DNA of 64,000 nt from Ferruginibacter sp. (GTDB taxonomy: Bacteria; Bacteroidota; Bacteroidia; Chitinophagales; Chitinophagaceae): assembly GCA_016786725.1 (NCBI GenBank), contig JAEUVU010000013.1, positions 372,001-436,000 on the forward strand, given 5' to 3'. Shown here piece by piece: positions 17,725 through 25,834 of this stretch. The position numbers and the translations under genes were made by a program. The notes under the pieces are model-generated. The model was given only the letters and a program-made list of their open reading frames with translations. It searched no databases and was not told the origin of the DNA. Each line of letters starts with the position of its first letter. Position 1 is the stretch's first letter.

Positions 17725-19285
17725 TTGCTACATTCACACTTCTTTTTTCCCTGATCACAGTTACTTTGATCTGTCCCGGAAAGGTCATTTCTGTTTGTAT
17801 CTTCTGTGCTATCTCAAAACTCAGCTTATCGCTGGCATCATCGGTTACTTTGTCGGCTTCTACAATTACTCTTAACTCACGCCCAGCCTGAATTGCATAA
17901 GCTTTTTCAACGCCTGTATAAGCCATTGCCAGATTTTCAAGGTCTTTGATACGCTGAATATATTGCTGCATGATCTCTCGCCTTGCACCCGGCCTTGCAC
18001 CGCTGATGGCATCGCAGGCCTGAATGATAGGGGAGATTACATATTGCATTTCCATTTCATCGTGGTGAGCGCCAATGGCATTTACTACCGCTGGGTTCTC
18101 ACCATATTTCTCGGCCAGTTTTGCTCCCAATAAAGCATGGCTTAATTCAGTTTCCTCATCGGGTACTTTACCAATATCATGCAGCAAACCGGCTCTTTTA
18201 GCCAGTTTTGCGTTCATACCCAGTTCAGAAGCCATGATGGCGCAAAGGTTTGCTGTTTCACGGCTGTGCATTAATAAGTTTTGACCATAAGATGAGCGGA
18301 AACGCATACGACCTACCATCCTGATGAGTTCTTTATGCAGGCCATGAACGCCCAGTTCCATAGCAGTACGTTCGCCAATTTCCATTACCTGGTCGTCAAT
18401 CTGTTTTTTGGTTTTTTCAACCACTTCTTCAATACGTGCAGGATGGATACGGCCATCGGCAACCAGGCGTTGCAATGATAAACGTGCGATCTCCCTGCGT
18501 AACGGATCGAAAGAAGAAAGTACGATGGCTTCAGGAGTATCATCAACAATCAGATCCACGCCGGTAGCAGCTTCTATGGCACGTATGTTACGGCCCTCAC
18601 GGCCAATGATAGAACCTTTTATCTCATCACTTTCAAGATTGAAGACAGTAATGGCATTTTCAATTGCCTGTTCTGCAGCCGTACGCTGTATGGTTTGAAT
18701 AACAATTTTACGGGCTTCCTTGGCTGCTTTTTGTTTTGCGTCTTCAATAATTTCCTGTTGTAATACCAGCGCCTTGGTGTGAGCTTCCTGTTTCAGGCTT
18801 TCTATTAACTGCGCCTTGGCATCTTCGGCACTCAGGCCGGCCACTTTTTCCAGGCGACGGATATGTTCTTCCTGGTGTTTTTCCAGCTCGGTACGCTTAA
18901 CATTTACTACTTCTATCTGGCGGTTAAGGGTTTCTTTGATCGCTTCGTTCTCTTTAATTTGTTTTTCGAGGTTCTGGTCTTTTTGATTAAGCGATTGCTC
19001 TTTTTGCTTGATGCGGTTCTCGCCTTCAACCAGTTTCTGATTGCGCTGCATTACATCCCTTTCATGATCAGCCTTTAACTGCACAAACTTTTCCTTGGCT
19101 TCTAAAAGCCTTTCCTTTTTGAGGGTTTCGGCCTGTAATTGGCCATCAGCGATGATCTTTTGAGCCTGTTGCTCAGCTTCTGCTACCTGTTTTTGGGTGT
19201 TTTTGGCAAAAATGAGTTTACCCAGTATGATGCCCAATACCAGCGCACCTGCGCCGATGATAATGTATAATATTATCGGATCCAT
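17720..19285 (-). CDS. rny: Ribonuclease Y
   Basis: 521 aa membrane-anchored endoribonuclease that starts mRNA decay. N-terminal TM helix ([19 protein letters not shown]), a long coiled coil (about 30-210, many KE/QE pairs), a KH domain with the [11 protein letters not shown] loop, and an HD domain with metal ligands in LLHDIGK and GAHHDE. C-terminal [12 protein letters not shown] and [11 protein letters not shown] match the family end. Order of genes pheT, coiled-coil gene, zapA, rny is the arrangement I recall from other Bacteroidota. Confidence 0.97.
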   Translation of the reverse strand: MDPIILYIIIGAGALVLGIILGKLIFAKNTQKQVAEAEQQAQKIIADGQLQAETLKKERLLEAKEKFVQLKADHERDVMQRNQKLVEGENRIKQKEQSLNQKDQNLEKQIKENEAIKETLNRQIEVVNVKRTELEKHQEEHIRRLEKVAGLSAEDAKAQLIESLKQEAHTKALVLQQEIIEDAKQKAAKEARKIVIQTIQRTAAEQAIENAITVFNLESDEIKGSIIGREGRNIRAIEAATGVDLIVDDTPEAIVLSSFDPLRREIARLSLQRLVADGRIHPARIEEVVEKTKKQIDDQVMEIGERTAMELGVHGLHKELIRMVGRMRFRSSYGQNLLMHSRETANLCAIMASELGMNAKLAKRAGLLHDIGKVPDEETELSHALLGAKLAEKYGENPAVVNAIGAHHDEMEMQYVISPIIQACDAISGARPGARREIMQQYIQRIKDLENLAMAYTGVEKAYAIQAGRELRVIVEADKVTDDASDKLSFEIAQKIQTEMTFPGQIKVTVIREKRSVNVAR

Positions 19286-19390
19286 TGTTTGTTTCGGTTT
19301 TAAATCGGTTCAAAATCATATATAACTCCCCTTTATCCATATATAAGTTAAATGAGATGTTTAGCCTACGAAGATAGGTAATTTGTTTGG

Positions 19391-19439
19391 GTTTAGAAGC
19401 TTGAGATCAGAGTTTAGAAGTTTAGTGTTTAGAAGGTTA
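19391..19439. repeat. Degenerate heptamer repeat, GTTTAGA type
   Basis: Seven consecutive 7-bp units: gtttaga, agcttga, gatcaga, gtttaga, agtttag, tgtttag, aaggtta. Confidence 0.85.
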
Positions 19440-19739
19440 AGGTATTTCTTTAAAAAAAATATTTATTTCACGTAAAACAACAGTTATTTCCTGACTGACA
19501 GAACTCATTTCTTTGATAGCTAAGTCAATTTCTTAACTGACACAGACGATTTCCTGACCGACAAACTTCATTTCCGTCAGTTCTTTTGTCATTGCGGCAG
19601 GTGCAAGGAGAATTTCTTTGCCGACAAAATCGATTTCTTGACCCACACGAACGATTTCTTGATTGACAGACTTCATTTCCGTCAGTTCTTTTGCCATTGC
19701 GGCATATGCACAAGTCATTTCCTATGGTTCAAATTTCAT
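19437..19739 (-). pseudogene. Decayed gene for a 7-residue-repeat protein
   Basis: Reading the minus strand from ATG 19739 gives 101 codons made almost entirely of 7-residue units that each begin with E-[IM] or A-M (for example EMKSVNQ, EIVRVGQ, EIDFVGK), in unbroken 21-bp register. A 105-bp block containing ...CCGCAATG.CAAAAGAACTG is duplicated. Two in-frame stops interrupt it: TAG at 19722-19724 and TAA at 19533-19535. Both occupy a unit position where Gln (CAG/CAA) usually stands, so each is one C-to-T change. No frameshift is needed. Product family not recognised; a coiled coil is likely. An alternative is a live short ORF from ATG 19718 to 19533 (61 aa). Confidence 0.6.
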
Positions 19740-19799
19740 TTTCTAATGTGAAATCTTTGTATTGAGTTGATTTTGAATGCCTTTGTGAGTGTGTAAGAT

Positions 19800-20087
19800 T
19801 TATTTCATTTTATCCAGCTGCTGCTCCATCTTCAGCAAAGCATCTGTCATTTCTTTTTCTAAACCGGGGTTGGTTTCAGAACCGCCCTGGGTAGCAAACC
19901 ATATCATCACCATGGCAATATAATCCTGCATATCCTTACCGGCAAATTGCGTTTTGAACTCAACAATTTTTTCGTTTATGGTTTTTAGTGTGCGGCGTAT
20001 GGCTTCTTCATCAGAAGGTTTTGTTTTGATGCGATAGGTGCGGTCGCCAATTACAATATTGATGGGGATGAGTTCTGCCATGATCAT
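19800..20087 (-). CDS. zapA: Cell division protein ZapA
   Basis: 95 aa. The N-terminal domain (IPINIVIGDRTYRIKTKPSDEEAIRRT) is the ZapA signature, followed by a helical dimerisation tail (DALLKMEQQLDKMK). ZapA binds and bundles FtsZ at midcell. ATG 20087 overlaps the upstream stop as ATGA, suggesting translational coupling. An alternative ATG is two codons later (20081, MAELIPINI). Confidence 0.9.
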   Translation of the reverse strand: MIMAELIPINIVIGDRTYRIKTKPSDEEAIRRTLKTINEKIVEFKTQFAGKDMQDYIAMVMIWFATQGGSETNPGLEKEMTDALLKMEQQLDKMK

Positions 20088-20371
20088 TCACTTAATATGC
20101 CGATACATTTATCAATTTCACGAATGTACTGGTTGATAGTTTTTTCAAAAGCTTTTTTATCGGTCTCGTTCATTTTGCTGGTAGCGGCTTTGAGGATGGA
20201 AACCTTTTCCTGTAAAGCTGTTATCTGCTGATTGTCTTTTTCTTTTGCAAGCTGCAGTTCCTTTATCAACTGGCTTTGCCTGCTGTTTTCTTTTTGCAAT
20301 TGCTGATAATTCTTCAGCAGCTGCAAAAGTTTATCGTTAATGCGTTTGATATGTTGTTCTAACTCGCCCAT
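20084..20371 (-). CDS. Coiled-coil protein, possible ZapB-like partner of ZapA
   Basis: 95 aa from ATG 20371 (MGELEQHIKRINDKLLQLL). The whole protein is helical with heptad leucines and no membrane segment, ending IREIDKCIGILSE. A GTG in frame at 20392 would add seven residues (MQFVAKT), but these are encoded by a dispersed palindromic element, so I reject that start. It is translationally coupled to zapA and follows pheT. By size, coiled coil and position it may act like ZapB, linking ZapA-FtsZ to other factors. That role is inference; no sequence signature was recognised. Confidence 0.8.
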   Translation of the reverse strand: MGELEQHIKRINDKLLQLLKNYQQLQKENSRQSQLIKELQLAKEKDNQQITALQEKVSILKAATSKMNETDKKAFEKTINQYIREIDKCIGILSE

Positions 20372-20378
20372 AGTTTTT

Positions 20379-20450
20379 GCCACGAATTGCACGAATAAAT
20401 ACGGATTACTTTTTGTATTTCATTCGTGAAAATTTGTGTAATTCGTGGTA
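20379..20450. repeat. CACGAAT-type inverted repeat element (copy 1)
   Basis: Arms gccacgaattgcacgaat (20379-20396) and attcgtg...tgtaattcgtgg (20422-20448) can fold back. A second copy is at 41218-41280. It lies between pheT and the coiled-coil gene. Confidence 0.8.
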
Positions 20451-20474
20451 CACACATTTCACAAAGTGAAAAAA

Positions 20475-22901
20475 TTATTTTCTTACTTCAGCATTTAATT
20501 CTTTTTCATAAGCGCCAATAATCTTATTCATCATGCTGTCGATCTCTTTATCTGTAAGTGTCTTTTCTTCATCCAAAAAAGTAAAGCTGATGGCCATTGA
20601 TTTTTTACCTGCACCGATCTTTTCACTTTCAAAAATGTCGAACAGGCTTAGTGAAGTTAGCTTATTTACTCTTGCGGAAGCAGTTGCTTTTTGCACTGCT
20701 TCAAAACGAAGGCCCTTATCTACAACAATGGCCAGGTCTCGGTTTACAGCCGGGTATTTGCTTACTTCCTTATATTGAATATTGTTTTTCTTATTCAGTT
20801 TTAATAAACGGTCCCAGTTAAGGTCAGCATAGTAAACAGGTTGCTTTATATCAAAGCGATCCAGTTTGTTATTGCTTACCAAACCAAGCTCAGCTACCTT
20901 TTCATTTTTAATATTGGCCTGCAAAGCATTTGATAAGTCAGCGTTTTCCGCTTCGGTATAAGCATCGGCTTTTAAGCCCAGCACAGCCATCACTTTTTCA
21001 AATACTGCTTTAACAAAATAGAAGTCGCTTTTTTCTCCCTTGCCTTTCCACCCATCTGCATTTTTATTGCCAGTAATGTAAATAGTAAGGTGATTGTCTT
21101 CTGAATATTTACCGGCTTCATTAACGCTGTAGGTTTTTCCAAATTCAAAAAACTTAAGATCGTTATTTTTTCTGTTAAGATTGTAAGCAATAGAAATAAG
21201 GCCGGTTTCCATCATGGCAGGGCGCATGATGTTTAACTCCTCACTAAGGTTGTTGATCATCTTCACCGTTTTGCTCAACACTTCTTCGCTGTAATAAGCG
21301 CTGTTGGTAATGGAGTTGGTAAAAATTTCCTGGAAGCCGGAGCCGGCAAGATATTCAGCAACCTTTTCGGTGTAAGCGGCTTCATGCGCCAGCGTTTCCA
21401 CCGAAGGTGAAATAGTGATGGCTGAAGGTATATCAACATTATCCAAACCATCAATACGCATGATTTCTTCCACCAGGTCGGCGCCCATACTCACATCGGT
21501 TTTGCTGTATGGTACTTTAAAACGCATTTCATCATCGCCTTCTTTTATCAGTTCAAAACCCAGGCTGTGTAAAATGTTCTTAACCGTATCGCCATGATAA
21601 TTTTTACCACTCAGTTTTTTCAGGTAATGATATTTTAAAGCAACTTCTGTTTTTTCTTTTGGGGTTGGATAAACATCAATAATATCGCTGGCAATTTCGC
21701 CACCGGCAATTTCTTTAACGAGTACCGCCGCTCTTTTTAAAACATTTACGGTGTTGCCAATGTCAACGCCTTTTTCAAAACGGGTAGCAGCATCGGTACG
21801 TAAGCCGTGCTTTAAAGATGTTTTGCGAATGCTGATTGGATTAAACCAGGCACTTTCTAAAAAGATATTTTTCGTTGAAGCTGTAACACCGCTATGCATA
21901 CCGCCATACACACCGCCAATGCACATAGCAGTTTCTGCGTTGCAGATCATTAAGTCTTCTGCAAATAATTTTCTTTCCTTTTCATCCAGTGTAATAAAAG
22001 GAGTTCCTTCGGGCAGATTTTTTACAATCACTTTTTTACCGGCAATTGTATCTGCATCAAAAGCATGTAAGGGCTGGCCGGTTTCATGCAAAATAAAATT
22101 AGTGATGTCAACAATGTTGTTGATAGGCCTTAAACCGATGCTCTTTAATCTTTGCTGCAACCAATCAGGACTGTCAGCTATTGTAACGCCTTCGATGCTA
22201 ACACCGGCATATCGTTGGCAGGCATCAGCATTTTCAATAACCACTTCCATTTGCAGGCCCTGGTTATCGGGTTTAAAATTATTTTTAAAAGGAGATCTTA
22301 CTACCGTTTCTTTTTTATTATGGTGAGATAAGTAAGCACATATATCTCTTGCAACTCCCAGGTGACTCATTGCATCGCTGCGGTTTGGTGTAAGGCCAAT
22401 CTCAAAAATATGGTCATCTGTAAGTTTAAAAAAGTCGGCAAGCGGCATACCTGTTTCAGTGTTTTGAGGTAGTACCATAATGCCTTCGTGGCTTTCGCCC
22501 AGGCCAATCTCGTTTTCAGCGCAAATCATTCCCTGGCTTTCCACGCCACGTATCCTGGCTTTCTTCATCGTCATCGGTTCGCCACTAAAAGGATAGATGG
22601 TTGTACCAATGGTTGCGACTACCACTTTTTGCCCAGCCGCCACATTGTGGGCACCGCAAACGATCTGTAATTTTTCGGGAGCACCAATATCTACTGTTGT
22701 AAGTTTTAATTTATCTGCGTCGGGATGTTTTTCGCAGGTAAGCACTTCACCAACTACCAATCCTCGTAAACCGCCTTTCACTGCTTCGTATTTATGTAAA
22801 CTTTCAACCTCCAAACCAATTGAGGTAAGTATTTTGCTCAATCTTTCCGGTTCTACAGTTTCGGGTAAATATTCACTAAGCCAGTTGTAACTAATGATCA
22901 T
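20475..22901 (-). CDS. pheT: Phenylalanine-tRNA ligase beta subunit
   Basis: 808 aa, normal bacterial length. In order: N-terminal EMAP/tRNA-binding domain (GLVVGEVLTCEKHPDADKLKLTTV), B3/B4 editing region (GLRPINNIVDITNFI, GQPLHAFDADTI), B5 domain, the catalytic-like core (GFQEIFTNSI, NIMRPAMMETGLI) and the C-terminal ferredoxin-like anticodon-binding domain (YPAVNRDLAIVVD ... FTFLDEEKTLTDKEI). It charges tRNA-Phe together with PheS, which is not in the window. It is first in the minus-strand cluster; its promoter -7 box lies 28 bp upstream. Confidence 0.97.
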   Translation of the reverse strand: MIISYNWLSEYLPETVEPERLSKILTSIGLEVESLHKYEAVKGGLRGLVVGEVLTCEKHPDADKLKLTTVDIGAPEKLQIVCGAHNVAAGQKVVVATIGTTIYPFSGEPMTMKKARIRGVESQGMICAENEIGLGESHEGIMVLPQNTETGMPLADFFKLTDDHIFEIGLTPNRSDAMSHLGVARDICAYLSHHNKKETVVRSPFKNNFKPDNQGLQMEVVIENADACQRYAGVSIEGVTIADSPDWLQQRLKSIGLRPINNIVDITNFILHETGQPLHAFDADTIAGKKVIVKNLPEGTPFITLDEKERKLFAEDLMICNAETAMCIGGVYGGMHSGVTASTKNIFLESAWFNPISIRKTSLKHGLRTDAATRFEKGVDIGNTVNVLKRAAVLVKEIAGGEIASDIIDVYPTPKEKTEVALKYHYLKKLSGKNYHGDTVKNILHSLGFELIKEGDDEMRFKVPYSKTDVSMGADLVEEIMRIDGLDNVDIPSAITISPSVETLAHEAAYTEKVAEYLAGSGFQEIFTNSITNSAYYSEEVLSKTVKMINNLSEELNIMRPAMMETGLISIAYNLNRKNNDLKFFEFGKTYSVNEAGKYSEDNHLTIYITGNKNADGWKGKGEKSDFYFVKAVFEKVMAVLGLKADAYTEAENADLSNALQANIKNEKVAELGLVSNNKLDRFDIKQPVYYADLNWDRLLKLNKKNNIQYKEVSKYPAVNRDLAIVVDKGLRFEAVQKATASARVNKLTSLSLFDIFESEKIGAGKKSMAISFTFLDEEKTLTDKEIDSMMNKIIGAYEKELNAEVRK

Positions 22902-22929
22902 CCGTTTAATTCGTTTTGTTTTGAATTGA

Positions 22930-22937
22930 CAAAGATA
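22930..22937 (-). promoter_or_regulatory. pheT promoter -7 element (TATCTTTG on minus strand)
   Basis: caaagata on the plus strand, exact consensus, 28 bp before the pheT ATG. Confidence 0.6.
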
Positions 22938-22974
22938 GTTTTTTGATTGCTAAAGCTGAAAATGAAAGCTTACA

Positions 22975-23035
22975 GGGTTGCCAACCTTTGCAGGTACGTT
23001 TTTAATTATAATGCTTTTATGAAGGTTGGCAACCC
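22975..23035. repeat. REP-like pair of inverted hairpins
   Basis: gggttgccaacctt (22975-22988) and its exact reverse complement aaggttggcaaccc (23022-23035). Each arm is itself a small hairpin (ggttg-n-caacc) and each is followed by ttgcag or tgcag. Confidence 0.8.
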
Positions 23036-23213
23036 TTGCAGTATGTATGCCAAAACCAATAAATGGCAAAGACTCATAAACTACATATCAATTTTAAAAA
23101 TTGCAACTCCTTTTTTTTGTGCAACGGTGCAAAAAAGAAAAATTTCAAAATTTCAATTGTTGATAAAACTCTAAAGAATGCCAGTTTTATTGATTTTTTA
23201 ATTGTTAAACGGT

Positions 23214-23310
23214 TGTGGAAAATGTTTTAGAAATCTGAATAAACTATCTTTGTTGTGGACAAGGCTGTGGAAAACCTATGTACAAAACATATTGGCTACC
23301 CTGTGGATAA
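23214..23310 (+). promoter_or_regulatory. Cluster of four DnaA-box-like sequences
   Basis: Same-orientation 9-mers: tgtggaaaa (23214), tgtggacaa (23254), tgtggaaaa (23266) and tgtggataa (23302). Three fit the reverse complement of TTWTNCACA exactly and one has a single mismatch. An AT-rich stretch lies just upstream. This may be a chromosomal origin element or a DnaA-controlled dnaB promoter. Confidence 0.55.
23245..23252 (+). promoter_or_regulatory. Candidate dnaB promoter -7 element (TATCTTTG)
   Basis: Exact TAnnTTTG, lying between the first and second DnaA-like boxes and 142 bp before the dnaB ATG. That would give a long 5' UTR. Confidence 0.45.
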
Positions 23311-23394
23311 AAATGAAATGAGTTTGAATCTTCTTTTGCTTTTACCTTAGCCGCCCTGCATTGGAAAAACCCTAACAAGTATTGAATTCAGAAC

Positions 23395-24951
23395 ATGGAA
23401 CTTACAAACTTTAATAAAGATAAAAAGCTGCGCCGCAAAGCGCCGGTTGAACTTGGAAGTATGATGTATGGTAAAGTTCCGCCACAGGCAAAAGAACTTG
23501 AAGAAGCTGTTTTAGGCGCTATCATGCTCGAAAAAAGTGCTTTCGACACTGTTGTTGAAATTTTAAAACCCGAATGTTTTTATGTAGATGCCAACCAGCG
23601 TATTTACAGGGCCATGCAGGGTTTGGCCATAAAAAGTTTACCGATAGATCTGCTGACGGTTGTGGAGGAATTAAAATTCCGGGAAGAACTGGATATTATT
23701 GGCGGACCTTATTATGTTACCAAACTCACCAATGCGGTTGTATCATCGGCCAATATTGAAGCCCACTCAAGAATTGTGCTGCAAAAATTTATTCAGCGTG
23801 AACTGATCCGCATCAGTGGAGAAATTATTGGTGATGCTTATGAAGACAGCACCGATGTGTTTGATATGCTTGATGAAGCCGAAGGAAAATTATTTGAAAT
23901 CACCAACAATCACCTGCGCAAAAATTTCGACAGCATAGATACGGTTCTTGTAAAAACCATCCAGCGTATTGAAGACATGCGTAACCGGCAGGAAGACATC
24001 ACCGGTGTACCAACCGGCTTCCCTTCACTGGACAGAATTACATACGGATGGCAGAATACAGATCTTATAGTTCTTGCTGCAAGGCCTTCGGTTGGTAAAA
24101 CTGCTTTTGCCTTAAACCTGGCCCGCAGTGCAGCCATGGATCCCGTGAAGCCAACAGCAGTTGGTTTTTTCAGCCTGGAGATGAGCAGCTCACAATTGGT
24201 GCAGCGTATTTTAAGTGCAGAAAGTGAAATATGGCTGGAGAAAATTGCCCGTGGTAAATTAGAAGAACATGAGATGAAACAGTTGTATAAAAATGGTATT
24301 GAGCGTTTATCAAAAGCCCCCATTTTTATTGATGATACCGCAGCGCTGAATATTTTTGAATTGCGTGCAAAATGCCGCCGTTTGAAGAATAAACATAATG
24401 TTGGCCTGATACTTATTGACTATTTACAGTTGATGAGTGGCGCCGGCGATAACCGCAATGGTAACAGGGAACAGGAGATCAGCCGTATATCGAGAGACCT
24501 GAAAGGGCTTGCAAAAGAATTGCAGGTGCCGATTATTGCACTATCACAGTTGAGCCGTGAGGTGGAGAAAAGAAAAGAGGGAGCAAAAATTCCGCAACTG
24601 AGTGATTTGAGAGAATCTGGTGCTATTGAACAGGATGCTGATATGGTTATGTTCCTTTATCGTCCGGAGTATTACGATATCACCAGCAACGAAATGGGAG
24701 AAAGCAATAAAGGAGAAACTTATGTGAAGATTGCCAAGCACCGTAATGGTAGCCTGGATACGGTTAAACTGAAAGCACTGCTGCATATTCAGAAATTTAT
24801 TGAGGAAGATGGCGGCAGCGATTTTGCAAGCGGCTTACCCGGTGGTAACTGGAAACCGATCAAGACGGATGATGGCGACGGAGCCAAACTGTATATACAA
24901 AAAGGCAGCAAGATGAATGATGGGGAGTTTGATGATGACGCACCGTTTTAA
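23395..24951 (+). CDS. dnaB: Replicative DNA helicase DnaB
   Basis: 518 aa hexameric helicase that unwinds DNA at the fork. The N-terminal domain begins with PPQAKELEEAVLGAIMLE. The RecA-like domain has Walker A ARPSVGKT (229-236), Walker B LILIDYLQLM, and the DnaB motif SQLSREVEKR with QLSDLRESGAIEQDADMV. No intein interrupts these usual insertion sites. The C-terminal tail is acidic (NDGEFDDDAPF), as in other Bacteroidota. Its upstream region carries DnaA-like boxes. Confidence 0.97.
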   Translation: MELTNFNKDKKLRRKAPVELGSMMYGKVPPQAKELEEAVLGAIMLEKSAFDTVVEILKPECFYVDANQRIYRAMQGLAIKSLPIDLLTVVEELKFREELDIIGGPYYVTKLTNAVVSSANIEAHSRIVLQKFIQRELIRISGEIIGDAYEDSTDVFDMLDEAEGKLFEITNNHLRKNFDSIDTVLVKTIQRIEDMRNRQEDITGVPTGFPSLDRITYGWQNTDLIVLAARPSVGKTAFALNLARSAAMDPVKPTAVGFFSLEMSSSQLVQRILSAESEIWLEKIARGKLEEHEMKQLYKNGIERLSKAPIFIDDTAALNIFELRAKCRRLKNKHNVGLILIDYLQLMSGAGDNRNGNREQEISRISRDLKGLAKELQVPIIALSQLSREVEKRKEGAKIPQLSDLRESGAIEQDADMVMFLYRPEYYDITSNEMGESNKGETYVKIAKHRNGSLDTVKLKALLHIQKFIEEDGGSDFASGLPGGNWKPIKTDDGDGAKLYIQKGSKMNDGEFDDDAPF

Positions 24952-24985
24952 AAATCAAAAGTAAAAATTCAAAAAATAAAAAATG
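24951..24985. repeat. Degenerate A-rich heptamer repeat after dnaB
   Basis: Five 7-bp units starting at the dnaB stop: aaaatca, aaagtaa, aaattca, aaaaata, aaaaatg. It continues into the terminator stem. Confidence 0.7.
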
Positions 24986-25021
24986 GAGAATGAATGATAA
25001 ATTTGTTCTCCATTTGTTTTT
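24981..25021 (+). terminator. Rho-independent terminator of dnaB
   Basis: A 10-bp stem aaatggagaa / ttctccattt (24981-24990, 25006-25015) with a T5 tract at 25017-25021, directly abutting the ATG of rsmE. Confidence 0.75.
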
Positions 25022-25729
25022 ATGGCCTTACCATTTTTTTATAAAGAAGAACTGATTGCATCAGATACAGGTGTAACCCTGGATGAAGCCACCAGTAAGC
25101 ATATGGTGCAGGTGCTGCGTATGCAAATTGGCGAGCAATTACAACTTACAAATGGCAAAGGAGATTTATTTACAGCTGAAATAATAGATGATAACCGGAA
25201 AAGGTGTACCGTTAAAGTTGTTGAGAAATTCAAAATTCAAAATTCAAAATTCAAAATTTCCATCGCTATTTCTCCCATAAAAAACAACGCCCGCTTTGAA
25301 TGGTTTTTGGAAAAAGCAACAGAGATCGGCGTCTCAGAAATTGTTCCGCTCATTTGCACAAGAACAGAAAAGGAAGCTTTTAAGTTTGAAAGAATGAAAA
25401 GCATTTTGGTTAGCGCCATGCTGCAAAGCCAGCAATGCTGGTTGCCGGTTTTGCATAAGCCTGTAAAATTTGTTTCACTCATTAAGTCATCCACGCAACA
25501 ACAAAAGTTTATTGCACATTGTACAGATGATGCTAAAAGAAATTTATCGGATCTGAATAATGAATCACTTTCTTCTAAAATAATTCTAATTGGCCCCGAA
25601 GGTGATTTTACGGCTGATGAAATTGAGCTGGCTTTGCAGCATAATTTCAGTGCTGTAAGCCTTGGAAACACAAGACTAAGAACAGAAACAGCCGGAATAG
25701 TGGCAGCCGTATTGCTTACACAGGTTTAA
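25022..25729 (+). CDS. rsmE: 16S rRNA (uracil1498-N3)-methyltransferase
   Basis: 235 aa SPOUT-family enzyme that methylates U1498 of 16S rRNA using S-adenosylmethionine. An N-terminal PUA-like domain (SKHMVQVLRMQIGEQLQLTNGKG) is followed by the trefoil-knot domain with FEWFLEKATEIGVSEIVPL, LIGPEGDFTADEIE and LGNTRLRTETAGIVA, all family hallmarks. The linker (residues 69-80, EKFKIQNSKFKI) is encoded by a 7-bp tandem repeat. The ATG directly follows the T-tract of the dnaB terminator, so expression needs read-through or a promoter inside dnaB. Confidence 0.93.
   Translation: MALPFFYKEELIASDTGVTLDEATSKHMVQVLRMQIGEQLQLTNGKGDLFTAEIIDDNRKRCTVKVVEKFKIQNSKFKISIAISPIKNNARFEWFLEKATEIGVSEIVPLICTRTEKEAFKFERMKSILVSAMLQSQQCWLPVLHKPVKFVSLIKSSTQQQKFIAHCTDDAKRNLSDLNNESLSSKIILIGPEGDFTADEIELALQHNFSAVSLGNTRLRTETAGIVAAVLLTQV
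25226..25259. repeat. Heptamer repeat (aaattca)4 inside rsmE
   Basis: Four perfect 7-bp copies (25226-25253) plus aaattt, read in frame as the FKIQNSKFK segment of RsmE. Confidence 0.95.
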
Positions 25730-25834
25730 ATACTATTTTAGCTTCACTTTTAGTAAACTTACAAATAGGTATATCTTTTACCAAAGCATAATCTTGTTTG
25801 CTTAAGTTTTGCTGTATAATTTGCTTTTTTGAGT

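Larger units (their letters stand above)
19286..19799 (-). other. Intergenic region between zapA and rny
   Basis: 514 bp. It holds a heptamer repeat tract (19391-19439), a decayed 7-residue-repeat gene on the minus strand (19437-19739), and a near-consensus minus-strand promoter sequence TATCTTCG (about 19370-19377) that may serve rny. Confidence 0.7.
22902..23394. other. Divergent intergenic region between pheT and dnaB
   Basis: 493 bp. It contains the pheT promoter, an inverted pair of GGTTG-CAACC hairpins (22975-23035), AT-rich DNA (about 23090-23210), four DnaA-box-like 9-mers (23214-23310) and the dnaB promoter -7 element. Confidence 0.75.

Noticed and set aside
22947..23174. 75-aa plus-strand frame upstream of dnaB.
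   Set aside because: It runs over the REP-like hairpins and has no coding character.
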